The notes below the pieces were generated by a model. The model made no database searches. It saw nothing but the letters and a program-made list of their open reading frames with translations, and had not been told where the DNA came from. Of a stretch of DNA of 22,341 nucleotides, positions 1 through 7,652 are shown piece after piece; position 1 is the stretch's first letter; every line of letters starts with the position of its first letter. The position numbers and the translations under genes are program-made. Source of the stretch: a virus. The stretch spans positions 1 to 22,341 of the IMG/VR virus record IMGVR_UViG_3300033153_001670; one strand, written 5' to 3'.

Positions 1-4
1 TTTT

Positions 5-586
5 TTATTGTGGTAAATAACTGTATCTTGAATTTGTTACTTTTATTCCCAATTGTTCTATATTATCTCTAATTGTGTTTCTAAATACTATTGGAGATTT
101 AAATTGTGTTCCTGCATCAGGAAATATGTCATCATTTTGTTCTGTTCCATATTCTGGAAATAAACTATTGTTAAAACATAAGTAATCTACCAATCTTTCA
201 CTAAAATATTCAGCCTTATTCTTTACTGAACGTCTTTTCTTATCATATACTATCATATCCACAGATAATGCATTATCACCTCCTTGTGGTTGTAATAACC
301 CATTATTTCTTGGTCTTAAATATATAGATTCTAATGATTCATAATATGACCAGTATAATAAACTATCTTGAATATAATCATCTACAAGAGATTTATAATT
401 TCCTGTCAAAGTTCCTGCATCAACATCATCTATTATCTTATCATATAATTTTGTTCCTAGTAATCTAGTTATGTGAATAATCTGTGCCTCTCTAATTGTT
501 GATTTAATTAAAGAAGGGTCTAAATTATTGTTTATATCTGTAAATGCTTTTACTTTAGCTTCCGATATTAGTAATGTATTTTGCAT
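5..586 (-). CDS. Probable head-tail connector/adaptor protein
   Basis: A 193-residue soluble protein with no signal peptide or membrane segment. It starts with the ATG at 584-586, which shares one base with the portal stop codon (TAATG), so it is probably translated by re-initiation after the portal gene. Its N-terminal half is largely helical in appearance, with a run of acidic and aromatic residues (DDYIQDSLLYWSYYESLES, about residues 69-87). This size and position directly after the portal gene fit the small head-completion or adaptor proteins that bind the portal ring. The function is inferred mainly from position; no catalytic motif is visible. It could instead be another minor head protein. 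The stop codon lies 4 bases inside the window edge, so the gene is complete. Confidence 0.5.
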   Translation of the reverse strand: MQNTLLISEAKVKAFTDINNNLDPSLIKSTIREAQIIHITRLLGTKLYDKIIDDVDAGTLTGNYKSLVDDYIQDSLLYWSYYESLESIYLRPRNNGLLQPQGGDNALSVDMIVYDKKRRSVKNKAEYFSERLVDYLCFNNSLFPEYGTEQNDDIFPDAGTQFKSPIVFRNTIRDNIEQLGIKVTNSRYSYLPQ

Positions 587-1821
587 TATATTATTCCTTC
601 GTTTTTTGGTTTCTCTTGTATGTTAACTATATTTTCTTCTATACCATCTTCTAGTATCTCACCTGAACCACTTTCTTCATCTACTGATGTTACTACTTCT
701 GTTTCATCACCATCTTCAAATATTCTTGTAGTTTCTACACCTAGTGTTATATCCATTCCATTTACTTTAAATATATCTGTAAATACTGTTAAGATATCAG
801 ATTGTATTGGTTCTATTACTGTTTTTTGGAAATGTGCATAAGCTTCTAACATCTCTGTTCTACCACCTAACTGACCTTCTGTTTTAATTCCTAAAATCAT
901 AGGAGATGTAATCCTATGAGATGTAAGTATCTTTTGAGTGACCATATCATTAACAGTAGTGTAATACCCATCAGCACCATTTTGTGGTATTGGTGTGATG
1001 ACAGGTGCTTCTTCTTTGTTAGCAACATCCATATAAATAAGAGAACCAGCATTATCACTTCCTGCATATGCCTCTCTTAATTGTTGTTCTATTACTCCTC
1101 GTTCTTCATTATCAGCATTTGTAAATGTTGTAATTGAAAGGGACGGAGCTAATCCATTTTTAATATTGTTTTTATGAAAATTATCTATTTCTGCATCAAG
1201 TGCTATAATGTTAAGACCTGAATTATAATCCGGTAGAGGATAATACCTCATACCTGGTTCATAGTTTCCAGCATAGATAATTTGTGATGGAGATGTTCTA
1301 TCTAACTTATTAAATCTAGGTATATAAGTTAAATCTTCTTTTGGAAGTCTTAATCTCCCTCTGTTTTGGAATGCAGATGAAATGTAATATCCTGGAACAA
1401 TTCCTCTGTTATTCATCTTATGTGCTCTTACATAAGAAAAATCTATGTGATATACTTCTGCAATTTTTGTTCTATCGTTAGACCATATTACTTCTAATGC
1501 AAATCCACCAAACATTACTTTATCTAAAGCTACTTTTTTGAATATATCATTCCAACTTTCACCTTCTTTGTTTGCATATTCTAAAATACTCTCATCTTCT
1601 GTTGTTAATCCTTGTCCTACAACAGCATCTCTCTTAGATGATATCGCAGTTCCATTTATAGAAGATTTGTTGTATAATTCAATTATATACTGTGGAAACT
1701 CATTTGCTTCCCCATAATATACTACATCACCTTTATCATCTTCAAATACTTTTGTAGTAGGATAATAATAATCTCCGTACTTAGGAATGATAGTTAGTTT
1801 ATGTTTATTTAATTTTTTCAT
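586..1821 (-). CDS. Portal protein
   Basis: Phage portal protein, the dodecameric ring through which DNA is packaged at one vertex of the head. About 411 residues, the usual size for compact portals. The order of features fits the family: an early segment following a GEANEFPQYI motif, a helical stem region, and a late conserved segment HRITSPMILGIKTEGQLGG followed by the long helix containing TEMLEAYAHFQKTVIEPIQ. The C-terminus is acidic and probably flexible. An ATG at 1857 in the same frame would add 12 residues but overlap the upstream gene by 35 bases. The ATG at 1821 lies 1 base after that gene's stop and has AAGGG just upstream, so I prefer it. The stop overlaps the next start (TAATG). 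Placement after the capsid gene is unusual; portals normally precede it. Confidence 0.85.
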   Translation of the reverse strand: MKKLNKHKLTIIPKYGDYYYPTTKVFEDDKGDVVYYGEANEFPQYIIELYNKSSINGTAISSKRDAVVGQGLTTEDESILEYANKEGESWNDIFKKVALDKVMFGGFALEVIWSNDRTKIAEVYHIDFSYVRAHKMNNRGIVPGYYISSAFQNRGRLRLPKEDLTYIPRFNKLDRTSPSQIIYAGNYEPGMRYYPLPDYNSGLNIIALDAEIDNFHKNNIKNGLAPSLSITTFTNADNEERGVIEQQLREAYAGSDNAGSLIYMDVANKEEAPVITPIPQNGADGYYTTVNDMVTQKILTSHRITSPMILGIKTEGQLGGRTEMLEAYAHFQKTVIEPIQSDILTVFTDIFKVNGMDITLGVETTRIFEDGDETEVVTSVDEESGSGEILEDGIEENIVNIQEKPKNEGII

Positions 1822-1822
1822 A

Positions 1823-2314
1823 TTACCCTTGATATATTGTAAATTTTGCATCGTCATTCGATGTTATATAAAGTGTTTCTTTTGGAGCTACTGCACCTGA
1901 TACAAACATTCTATCACTTCCTTGTGGTATTGAATTGTTTGATGTTGGTAGAAATGGATTACTCCAAGTTCCTTCAGTATCAGTCCATAATGGTGTTGCT
2001 TCTTTCCAAATATAAAAAGGTCTAATACCATATCTAAATTCTATTTCGTATGTTGTCCCCGCTTTAACATACATCTCACCAAGATTTGTAGTAGAGCCTG
2101 TAACAAGATTTATTGGAGTTACCCTCCATCTATTGTTATTCATCTCTAAACTTGCGGTTGCAAATGAACTTACTTCCGAAGAACCACTATCATTTGCTAA
2201 AGTTTCATATGCAAGAATATAGTTTGACTTTGAACCTGTTGGTGGGTTAACCCATGCAACAACCTCATAAGGCCATACTAATTCGTTTACTTGGTTTTCT
2301 TTTACTGTTTGCAT
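1823..2314 (-). CDS. Virion-associated protein of unknown function, between tail tube and portal genes
   Basis: I do not recognise this 163-residue protein. It looks mostly beta-stranded, rich in Ser, Thr, Asn and aromatic residues, without a signal peptide, membrane segment or cysteines. A segment near the middle (YVKAGTTYEIEFRYG) resembles a beta-sandwich strand pair. The gene lies between the probable tail tube gene and the portal gene, in the same direction, so a structural role such as a minor capsid, decoration or neck protein is likely but unproven. Its ATG has no SD sequence (leader AGTAGATT). A hairpin plus T-run lies just upstream at 2336-2373, which may lower its expression compared with the tail tube gene. 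The stop codon is separated from the preferred portal ATG by one base. Confidence 0.6.
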   Translation of the reverse strand: MQTVKENQVNELVWPYEVVAWVNPPTGSKSNYILAYETLANDSGSSEVSSFATASLEMNNNRWRVTPINLVTGSTTNLGEMYVKAGTTYEIEFRYGIRPFYIWKEATPLWTDTEGTWSNPFLPTSNNSIPQGSDRMFVSGAVAPKETLYITSNDDAKFTIYQG

Positions 2315-2335
2315 AATCTACTTACTGTATTATAT

Positions 2336-2373
2336 AAAAAAGATAATAGTGGAGGGAAATTAATCCCCCCACT
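2336..2373 (-). terminator. Hairpin with T-run after the tail tube gene
   Basis: Read on the minus strand, a 9-bp stem with one A-C mismatch (arms at 2365-2373 and 2348-2356, loop of 8) follows the tail tube stop codon. It is followed after 6 bases by six T residues (2341-2336). This is a plausible weak intrinsic terminator or attenuator separating the highly expressed scaffold-capsid-tail tube block from the genes beyond it. The gap before the T-run makes it less than ideal. Confidence 0.45.
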
Positions 2374-2389
2374 TTACCTTTAATCACTT

Positions 2390-2926
2390 TTATTGTGAAA
2401 CAGTTATTCCTGTTAATGCACCAGCCAAGCTTGAACCAGAGATAAAATCTGCTGGTTGTGGTTCTTGAGCAGTGAATGTTAAGGTGTAACCATTTGCGTC
2501 ACCTAAAGCAGTTCCTGACTGACCTTGTCCGGCGTTAAGTACAGCTCCATTTCTTCTACCTACATAAATAAACTTCTCTGAAGCAGAATCATTATTCGTT
2601 TCAACAACGATTTTTAAGTCTGGGTTCTGAGCAAGTATTTTTACTTGGTTTCTAGTTGAAGTTTGTAATTTCGCGAACGCGGCGTTTACCGTAGCCTCGT
2701 AAAAGACCGTTTGGTTTTCAGTTGAACCATTGATTGTTTCTGTAAAATCAGAAGTTCCCCTTTGTAAATCAAACTGATAAAAAACTCCTGTACCATCAAT
2801 ATCAGATATTTCGTTTGAAGTATCTGTAATAGATGAAACTGAGCCAGAGAGGATGTAAATCGCTTTGATTCCACCTGAGTTGTCTCTACATCCTAATGCA
2901 AATCCACTTGTAATATCACATGCCAT
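2390..2926 (-). CDS. Probable major tail (tube) protein
   Basis: A 178-residue protein whose opening (MACDITSGFALGCRDNSGGIK) matches a family I recall as abundant structural proteins of Bacteroidota phages, usually placed next to the major capsid gene and considered the tail tube subunit. The rest is beta-rich, with the conserved pattern of a short strand block (GTGVFYQFDLQRGTSDFTE), a helix (NAAFAKLQTSTRNQVKILAQ) and a late segment ending in LTFTAQEPQPADFI. This arrangement fits a tube-type beta-sandwich with one helix. It has one of the strongest SD sequences in the window, which fits a high-copy virion protein. The tail-tube assignment rests on family memory and context; a head decoration protein is the main alternative. 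Confidence 0.55.
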   Translation of the reverse strand: MACDITSGFALGCRDNSGGIKAIYILSGSVSSITDTSNEISDIDGTGVFYQFDLQRGTSDFTETINGSTENQTVFYEATVNAAFAKLQTSTRNQVKILAQNPDLKIVVETNNDSASEKFIYVGRRNGAVLNAGQGQSGTALGDANGYTLTFTAQEPQPADFISGSSLAGALTGITVSQ

Positions 2927-2934
2927 AATTTATT

Positions 2935-2942
2935 CCTCCTTT
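2935..2942 (-). promoter_or_regulatory. Strong ribosome binding site of the tail tube gene
   Basis: AAAGGAGG on the minus strand, 8 bases before the ATG at 2926. It is a near-perfect match to the anti-SD of 16S rRNA and stands out because most genes in this window have no SD. Confidence 0.85.
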
Positions 2943-2948
2943 AGTTGA

Positions 2949-3866
2949 TTATAGGTTGTTAGTTACCCAAAAAGATGGGAATGCTACTTGAACACCTAAT
3001 TTAGTTACAATTCTATGTTTCAGTTGGTCACCATTGATGTCATACCACATTTGGAAGTTATCCAAATCAGATACTAAGTCAGTTCCAATTGCGATTTGTC
3101 TAGCTGGACCAGTTACGATTCTGTTAGAACCTGCTAATCCTACTGTTCCTACAACTCTTAAGTTAGCGAATGGGTGCATTGCTGAAAGTAATGAACCTCT
3201 ATTCTCTACTGTATTCGGGTCATAGAAATAGTTGTTTGCTTTTCTTAATCCTACGATGTACTTTCTAAAGTTAGCGATTGACATAAATACTGTTAAGTCA
3301 TCTCTATCTTGTACGTCTGCTGGTACGTTCTCTAATTGCTCATCAATCTGGTCTAAAATGTTATCAGATGTTGGAGCTGATTGAGATACGAATACTGCAT
3401 CAGATGAACCTGAAGCTAATAGTGTATTAAGACCATTAACACAGTCACCAGCACCAGTTGTAGCCGTCCAAATAAACTCATCGTTTTTCTTTTGGAAGTT
3501 AGCAACTAATTGAGATGCATATTCTTCTGCGAATGCATAAGTTTCAGGATAAGAACCTTTAGGGCCTAATAGACCAATATACTTCTTATCTAAATCTCTT
3601 AAACATAGTCCATCGTATGAACTTCTTTGACATACTTCTAAATCTCTTTGAGTATATGTCACTTCTCCAGATGCAGATGTAATACATCCGAATCCGTCTT
3701 GTATTTGTAAATCTACTTCTTGTAGATTTAAGGGCTCTTTATATTTAATCCCTTCAATTACGGTTACATATTCCGCAGTAGAACCAGCGATTACTGATTT
3801 TACTAGGAATTCACCTGCTAATTCATTGTTAAAATCTGCTAATGCAGATACGTTAAATCCTGCCAT
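2949..3866 (-). CDS. Major capsid protein (HK97 fold)
   Basis: A 305-residue protein that builds the icosahedral head shell. It lies directly after the scaffold and protease genes in the direction of transcription, the normal place for a major capsid protein. The sequence shows an N-terminal arm, a P-domain-like long helix region (YAFAEEYASQLVANFQKKNDEFIW), and a C-terminal half with LTVFMSIANFRKYIVGLRKANNYF and a late beta segment (RIVTKLGVQVAFPSFWVTN), a pattern typical of HK97-fold capsids of Bacteroidota phages. It is short for the fold and has no obvious long prohead delta domain, consistent with use of a separate scaffold protein. Five Cys residues are present, unusual for a cytoplasmically assembled shell. 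The ATG is preceded by a good SD. Confidence 0.85.
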   Translation of the reverse strand: MAGFNVSALADFNNELAGEFLVKSVIAGSTAEYVTVIEGIKYKEPLNLQEVDLQIQDGFGCITSASGEVTYTQRDLEVCQRSSYDGLCLRDLDKKYIGLLGPKGSYPETYAFAEEYASQLVANFQKKNDEFIWTATTGAGDCVNGLNTLLASGSSDAVFVSQSAPTSDNILDQIDEQLENVPADVQDRDDLTVFMSIANFRKYIVGLRKANNYFYDPNTVENRGSLLSAMHPFANLRVVGTVGLAGSNRIVTGPARQIAIGTDLVSDLDNFQMWYDINGDQLKHRIVTKLGVQVAFPSFWVTNNL

Positions 3867-3874
3867 GATTAATT

Positions 3875-3880
3875 CTCCTT
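3875..3880 (-). promoter_or_regulatory. Ribosome binding site of the major capsid gene
   Basis: AAGGAG on the minus strand, 8 bases before the capsid ATG at 3866. It overlaps the end of the scaffold gene, coupling the two. Confidence 0.85.
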
Positions 3881-4589
3881 ATTTTTTGTTTTTGTTTTTG
3901 ATTTTAAGTAATCTTTCAAATTGTCTTTTCTTATCCTCGTTTATTGGATTATAAGAAGTATCCTTCTTTGAAACATTTCTCGATTTAATTTCTGCTTTGG
4001 TTCTTTCCGCTGCAGGTGCTAATGCAAATTCTTCAACCTTAGTTTCAGTTGCAGAAAACTTTTTCTTCATTTCTTCAATTTCTTCTTTCAATTCTTCGAT
4101 AATCGGTAGAACTGATTCAGCAATTGCTTTAATGATTTCTTCTTTGTCTTCTAGTACAACTTCTTCTTCGATTATTTCTTCTTCGAATTTTTCATCAGAC
4201 TTGTTTGATTCAGTTTCTTTTGTATCTTCAGACATTTTTTCTTCGATTACAATTTCTTCTTCCTCAGCCGCTTCAATTTCTCCTTCAGAAATTTCAACAA
4301 TTGAACCACCTTCGGTTTTAATAAACACACCTCCTTCCAACGCGTGTTCTCCATCCGGTGCTGGTACACTACCATCATCTGTTTTAACAAATATTGGTAA
4401 TCCCACAGAGAGTTCTTCTCCTTCATAAGTAAGAGTAAGTTCTCCATCAGCCGTTAAAATTTCTCCAAAAGATTGTTCAGCAGCAACTTCTGACAATTCA
4501 ACTTTAGTTTCTTCCACAGTTTCTTCTACTGTTGGTTCAACTAAGTTAAAATGTTTTTTAACTAAATTCTTTAGTTCTTCGTTGTTCAT
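3879..4589 (-). CDS. Capsid scaffold-like protein
   Basis: A 236-residue, strongly acidic, low-complexity protein between the maturation protease and the major capsid gene, the classical place of a scaffold. Residues 40-100 form a beta-rich module with the motif VPAPDGEHALEGG. Residues about 105-185 are Glu/Lys-rich and predicted coiled coil. The C-terminus (from about residue 197) is basic, ending in a Lys/Asn-rich tail, as is usual for capsid-binding scaffold ends. An ATG at 4616 in frame would add 9 residues, but the ATG at 4589 has an ideal SD 6 bases upstream and is chosen. The C-terminal segment of the upstream protease has a similar DGTYELTNG motif, so the two proteins may share a module. 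It is probably cut by the XkdF-like protease during maturation (inference). Confidence 0.75.
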   Translation of the reverse strand: MNNEELKNLVKKHFNLVEPTVEETVEETKVELSEVAAEQSFGEILTADGELTLTYEGEELSVGLPIFVKTDDGSVPAPDGEHALEGGVFIKTEGGSIVEISEGEIEAAEEEEIVIEEKMSEDTKETESNKSDEKFEEEIIEEEVVLEDKEEIIKAIAESVLPIIEELKEEIEEMKKKFSATETKVEEFALAPAAERTKAEIKSRNVSKKDTSYNPINEDKKRQFERLLKIKNKNKK

Positions 4590-4595
4590 AATAAA

Positions 4596-4601
4596 CTCCT
4601 T
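4596..4601 (-). promoter_or_regulatory. Ribosome binding site that fixes the scaffold start
   Basis: AAGGAG, inside a longer A-run, lies 6 bases before the ATG at 4589. It lies after the alternative ATG at 4616, and so supports the shorter protein. Confidence 0.8.
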
Positions 4602-4615
4602 TTTTGGTTTTAACA

Positions 4616-6781
4616 TTAATTGATATTGAACGAACCCTCTACTGCTTTAGAATCTATAACTTTCAATGTTGTCCCATTTGTAAGTTCATAAGTTCCATCA
4701 GGCAATATAGCTTTTCGCTCACCATCTTTTAGAATAAATACTACCAAGGTTTTGTGGTCAATTACTATCTCACTTCCACCTTCAATAGTTCGGTAATAAA
4801 ACTTAGTTTTGCTCATATTAATCAGCTTGTCAGAAAAATACCCTTCCACGCTGTATCCACGAACTCTACCAGTCTTTACCCATTCCTCCCATACACTTGA
4901 ATTTTTTACCTTCATTATTCCAAACCAAGTTCCTTTTGAATATTTTTCACCGGTTAAAGCAAATGATTTGTCCTTTTCAGGGTCTTGAACCAACCAAGAT
5001 TCCACTAATACAACATCTTCTAGTTTTACACTATCACTATGTTCTAAATTAGTTTGGTCTTGATTTTTGTTCATCAAGTATTTGTAAGCAATTTTTTCAA
5101 TGGTTTCTTCGGTAAAATATACCCAAAATTCACCATTATTCTCATCAAAACGATATATCAACTTACGAGGTATCATTAAAGGCCCTGCTATAAGTTGTTT
5201 CTCTTCTGATTCGAATTGTATTTTTGAGAATGCATCTTGTGTTGCACTCTTATCTATTAAAGTTTCTGAATTAGGATTCCTATTCATTGTAGGTTTAGCA
5301 TTAACAGAAGAAGATTCATCTACACTTCTTTGTTCTGTTTTTCTTTCCCTACCATTATTCTTTTCATACACTAATCTTGTCCAATAGTGTCTACATCCAT
5401 ATGAACCCTTGTATGTAAAAATATCATATATACCAAATTGTGAATTATCACCACCAATTGACATACTATTGATATCTTCTTTTCTGAATATTAAATTCTT
5501 ATCTAATACTCTTCTACAAAAAGTTCTGTTTTTAGAATCTTTTGGACCTGTATATTTGTATCTAATTCTAAACTTACCATAATCTTCTATGGAAGGTTCG
5601 TTGGGTTTTGAAGATATTGCGAACTTTTGTTCATCTTCAATCAACACCCAACCTTCCTTCACTAGGTCCTCTTCTCTCTCTCCTATCTCATCCAAGCGTT
5701 CTAATATCTTCTCTTGAGTATCTTGAGGTAAATCATCTAAGTATTTCTTTTTATCCTTTTTATTCTTTTTTAAAAGTTCTTCTACTTCTTCTAAAAATGC
5801 TTCTGTTGCTTCATCGTGATTTTCACACGGCATATAAAATGTAAATCCTTCTATCTCATGTTCATGTATCCCATCACATCCTATCATATCAGAAACTTTT
5901 TCTGCTTCTTCTTTTGTAGTGAATAGTGGTAATCCATCTATATAATCTACTAATTCAAAGTAAAACCCTAAATAATCTTCTATGTTAAAATTATCAGGTT
6001 TCTTTATCTTTCTTAAATTCTCGGTGTATTGTCCAACTAACTTTCCGTCAACAGTTTCTATCAAAGCTGCTGGCCTATCTTCTGTTGGAGACAATTCAAA
6101 ATCTGTACCTGGTACTTTTAATTTACCACTTACTCGTAGTTGTTTGATTTGTCCTCTTCCTCTATCTGCATCTTCTCCTCTACCTGCGAACGTCCAAGAT
6201 ACATAATCTCCTACCGAAAATCCTCCTGCGTTTTCTACAAATCTTTCAACAGGAGATTTATCACTACCTGTTGGTATATAATCTGATATATCTGCTATAT
6301 CTGATACATTTATATCTCCTTGAAACAAACCTAATTCTTTTAATTTAGATTCTGCCCATCTCTTTCCACCTAGACCTCCCCATAACATATATGATATGTA
6401 TCCGCAAGATGTTTTATCTCCTTCATCATAATAAACTTGTGCTCTTGATAAATAAGAGTACATGCGTTTAATCGTTTCTACTGAAATCTTTTCTTTCTTA
6501 GCCAATTGTTGACCTCTTACCTTGCCAACCTGAGTTGCGCATTTGTTTCCTTGTTTCTCGTTTAGTTCAATACCTTTTTTAGCATTGTTACTAACTGAAT
6601 CAGGATAATCACTATAAGATTCAAATAATTGTTTTTGTGAAGAAAAATAAATCCAATCAGATTCTATTGCAGGTTGTTCCACGAGGGCAATACCATCTAC
6701 GCCTGAATCTTCATCGAATTCGTCTATTTCTAATGCAATGATTGTAGGAGCTTTGTAGTTCTCTAAGTTTTCTAAATCCAT
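4616..6781 (-). CDS. XkdF-type prohead maturation protease with large multi-domain insertion
   Basis: A 721-residue protein. The C-terminal part (about 525-660) matches the XkdF/S78-type phage serine protease: GPLMIPRKLIYR, then NLEHSDSVKLEDVVLVESW with probable catalytic His581, then GTWFGIMKV, and RGYSVEGYF with probable catalytic Ser644. The first 48 residues (ending VEQPAIESDWIYFSS) resemble the usual N-terminus of the same protease, so residues about 55-515 look like an insertion. The insertion contains a helical module with KCATQVGKVRGQQLAKKEKIS and a GG motif (65-150), a Tudor-like module similar to DUF2945/HVA1 (187-260: VGDYVSW...PAALIE), a Cys/His-rich module (283-325: CDGIHEHE, YMPCENHDEA), a Lys/Glu-rich linker and another module with KPNEPS and CRHYWTRLVY (391-475). 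The C-terminal end (685-712) resembles the scaffold module. It probably cleaves scaffold and capsid proteins in the prohead. No SD precedes the ATG. Confidence 0.8.
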   Translation of the reverse strand: MDLENLENYKAPTIIALEIDEFDEDSGVDGIALVEQPAIESDWIYFSSQKQLFESYSDYPDSVSNNAKKGIELNEKQGNKCATQVGKVRGQQLAKKEKISVETIKRMYSYLSRAQVYYDEGDKTSCGYISYMLWGGLGGKRWAESKLKELGLFQGDINVSDIADISDYIPTGSDKSPVERFVENAGGFSVGDYVSWTFAGRGEDADRGRGQIKQLRVSGKLKVPGTDFELSPTEDRPAALIETVDGKLVGQYTENLRKIKKPDNFNIEDYLGFYFELVDYIDGLPLFTTKEEAEKVSDMIGCDGIHEHEIEGFTFYMPCENHDEATEAFLEEVEELLKKNKKDKKKYLDDLPQDTQEKILERLDEIGEREEDLVKEGWVLIEDEQKFAISSKPNEPSIEDYGKFRIRYKYTGPKDSKNRTFCRRVLDKNLIFRKEDINSMSIGGDNSQFGIYDIFTYKGSYGCRHYWTRLVYEKNNGRERKTEQRSVDESSSVNAKPTMNRNPNSETLIDKSATQDAFSKIQFESEEKQLIAGPLMIPRKLIYRFDENNGEFWVYFTEETIEKIAYKYLMNKNQDQTNLEHSDSVKLEDVVLVESWLVQDPEKDKSFALTGEKYSKGTWFGIMKVKNSSVWEEWVKTGRVRGYSVEGYFSDKLINMSKTKFYYRTIEGGSEIVIDHKTLVVFILKDGERKAILPDGTYELTNGTTLKVIDSKAVEGSFNIN

Positions 6782-6812
6782 CTAATATATTATATATTAA
6801 TATATCTAGTGG

Positions 6813-7265
6813 TTAAACTTTTTTATATACAATACAACAAACACTACCATAGGATACTTTAAACTCATCTGCAATCGTTTGTAAAAGATTTACTATTTTA
6901 CCATTATATGTTTTTCTTTGTTGATAAAATGTATCTTTTATTTGTTTGTTTCTTTCAGATGGGTAATTAAATCTTTGTTGCATATTTTCATATTGTGTTC
7001 CCCATTGTAGATTATCTACATAATTGTTCTTTGGGTTATTATCTTTATGCATTACAATATCAACATATTTGTTTACTTTCTTAATAAATGCCATTGCTAC
7101 TAATCTATGTACATACATCCATTTACCATTTAAACAAACTTGTAAATGTCTATTACCATTTGTTGCTCTTGGTTTTAACCAAATACCTTTATGAATAGAT
7201 AAAACTCTACCTTGATTTGATATTAAGTAATTTGGGAATTGTGTAAGTGATTTAAATTTTTCCAT
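6813..7265 (-). CDS. Free-standing homing HNH endonuclease (NUMOD4-HNH)
   Basis: A 150-residue DNA nuclease of the homing type. Residues 5-24 (SLTQFPNYLISNQGRVLSIH) fit NUMOD4, a DNA-binding module. Residues 52-95 carry the HNH core (VHRLVAMAFI, VMHKDNNPKNN, NLQWGTQYEN) with likely metal/catalytic His53, His73 and Asn residues around 80-81. The last 25 residues (IVNLLQTIADEFKVSYGSVCC) look like a helix-turn-helix specificity tail. Such genes spread by cutting a related genome lacking them. It lies between the tape measure and protease genes, 54 bases after the tape measure stop, and has no SD. The neighbouring tape measure is frameshifted near its 3' end, a possible side effect of homing. No intron core was recognised, so I treat it as intronless. 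Confidence 0.85.
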   Translation of the reverse strand: MEKFKSLTQFPNYLISNQGRVLSIHKGIWLKPRATNGNRHLQVCLNGKWMYVHRLVAMAFIKKVNKYVDIVMHKDNNPKNNYVDNLQWGTQYENMQQRFNYPSERNKQIKDTFYQQRKTYNGKIVNLLQTIADEFKVSYGSVCCIVYKKV

Positions 7266-7319
7266 ATCTAATTGTTTATAGTTTAATACTATAACAGTTG
7301 GAAATGGTTTTGTACTGAT

Positions 7320-7652
7320 TTAGTTTCTACCTACTACTCTTCTTTGTGTAATTCTAGCATTTGCTTCTTGTGCCGATGTTACTTCACCAGCAATCACATA
7401 CGCCCTTACGGGTTCTTGTCCTCTACTTGATGCTTCTGCAACATCAAGTTGTGCTTGTGTTTGTGATGATGCCGTTGCTGATGTTGGAGCTTGTGATGAA
7501 AATCCTGCTCCTACACCTGCTGCTACAGGATTAAATGAACCACCTCTACTACCAGGTGAGGTAGAGTTAATTTGTTTTAACGATGCAATAGTTGTTGCTC
7601 CTAGTAATGCAAATTGTGATGCAATATATAAAGGAGCTGAAACGATAGTTCC
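7320..7652 (-). pseudogene. Out-of-frame 3' end of the tape measure gene
   Basis: After the stop codon at 7653-7655, this other frame reads open for 110 codons and gives a convincing tape measure C-terminus. It begins GTIVSAPLYIASQFALLGATT and continues with a Ser/Gly/Ala-rich stretch and the ending PVRAYVIAGEVTSAQEANARI, a pattern I recall at the end of tape measure proteins of marine phages. There is no good start codon. It therefore continues the gene at 7567-9027 by a +1 shift, through mutation, sequence error or recoding. Confidence 0.8.

Noticed and set aside
581-841. Ser-rich plus-strand open frame over the portal 3' end
   Set aside because: Shadow of the acidic, Thr/Glu-rich portal C-terminus; no SD, no family resemblance.
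1822-1857. Portal start at 1857
   Set aside because: It would overlap the upstream gene by 35 bases; the ATG at 1821 follows that gene's stop directly and has AAGGG upstream.
3997-4428. Long Ser-rich open frame on the plus strand
   Set aside because: It is the antisense of the Glu-rich scaffold gene (GAA/GAG read backwards gives Ser/Phe codons), has no leader signal and lies fully inside a well-supported gene.
4590-4616. Scaffold start at 4616 (nine extra residues)
   Set aside because: The ATG at 4589 has an ideal SD between the two starts; the first ATG has none.
6813-7320. Group I intron containing the HNH gene
   Set aside because: The HNH gene lies after the tape measure stop rather than inside a coding sequence, and I could not recognise intron core elements by eye.
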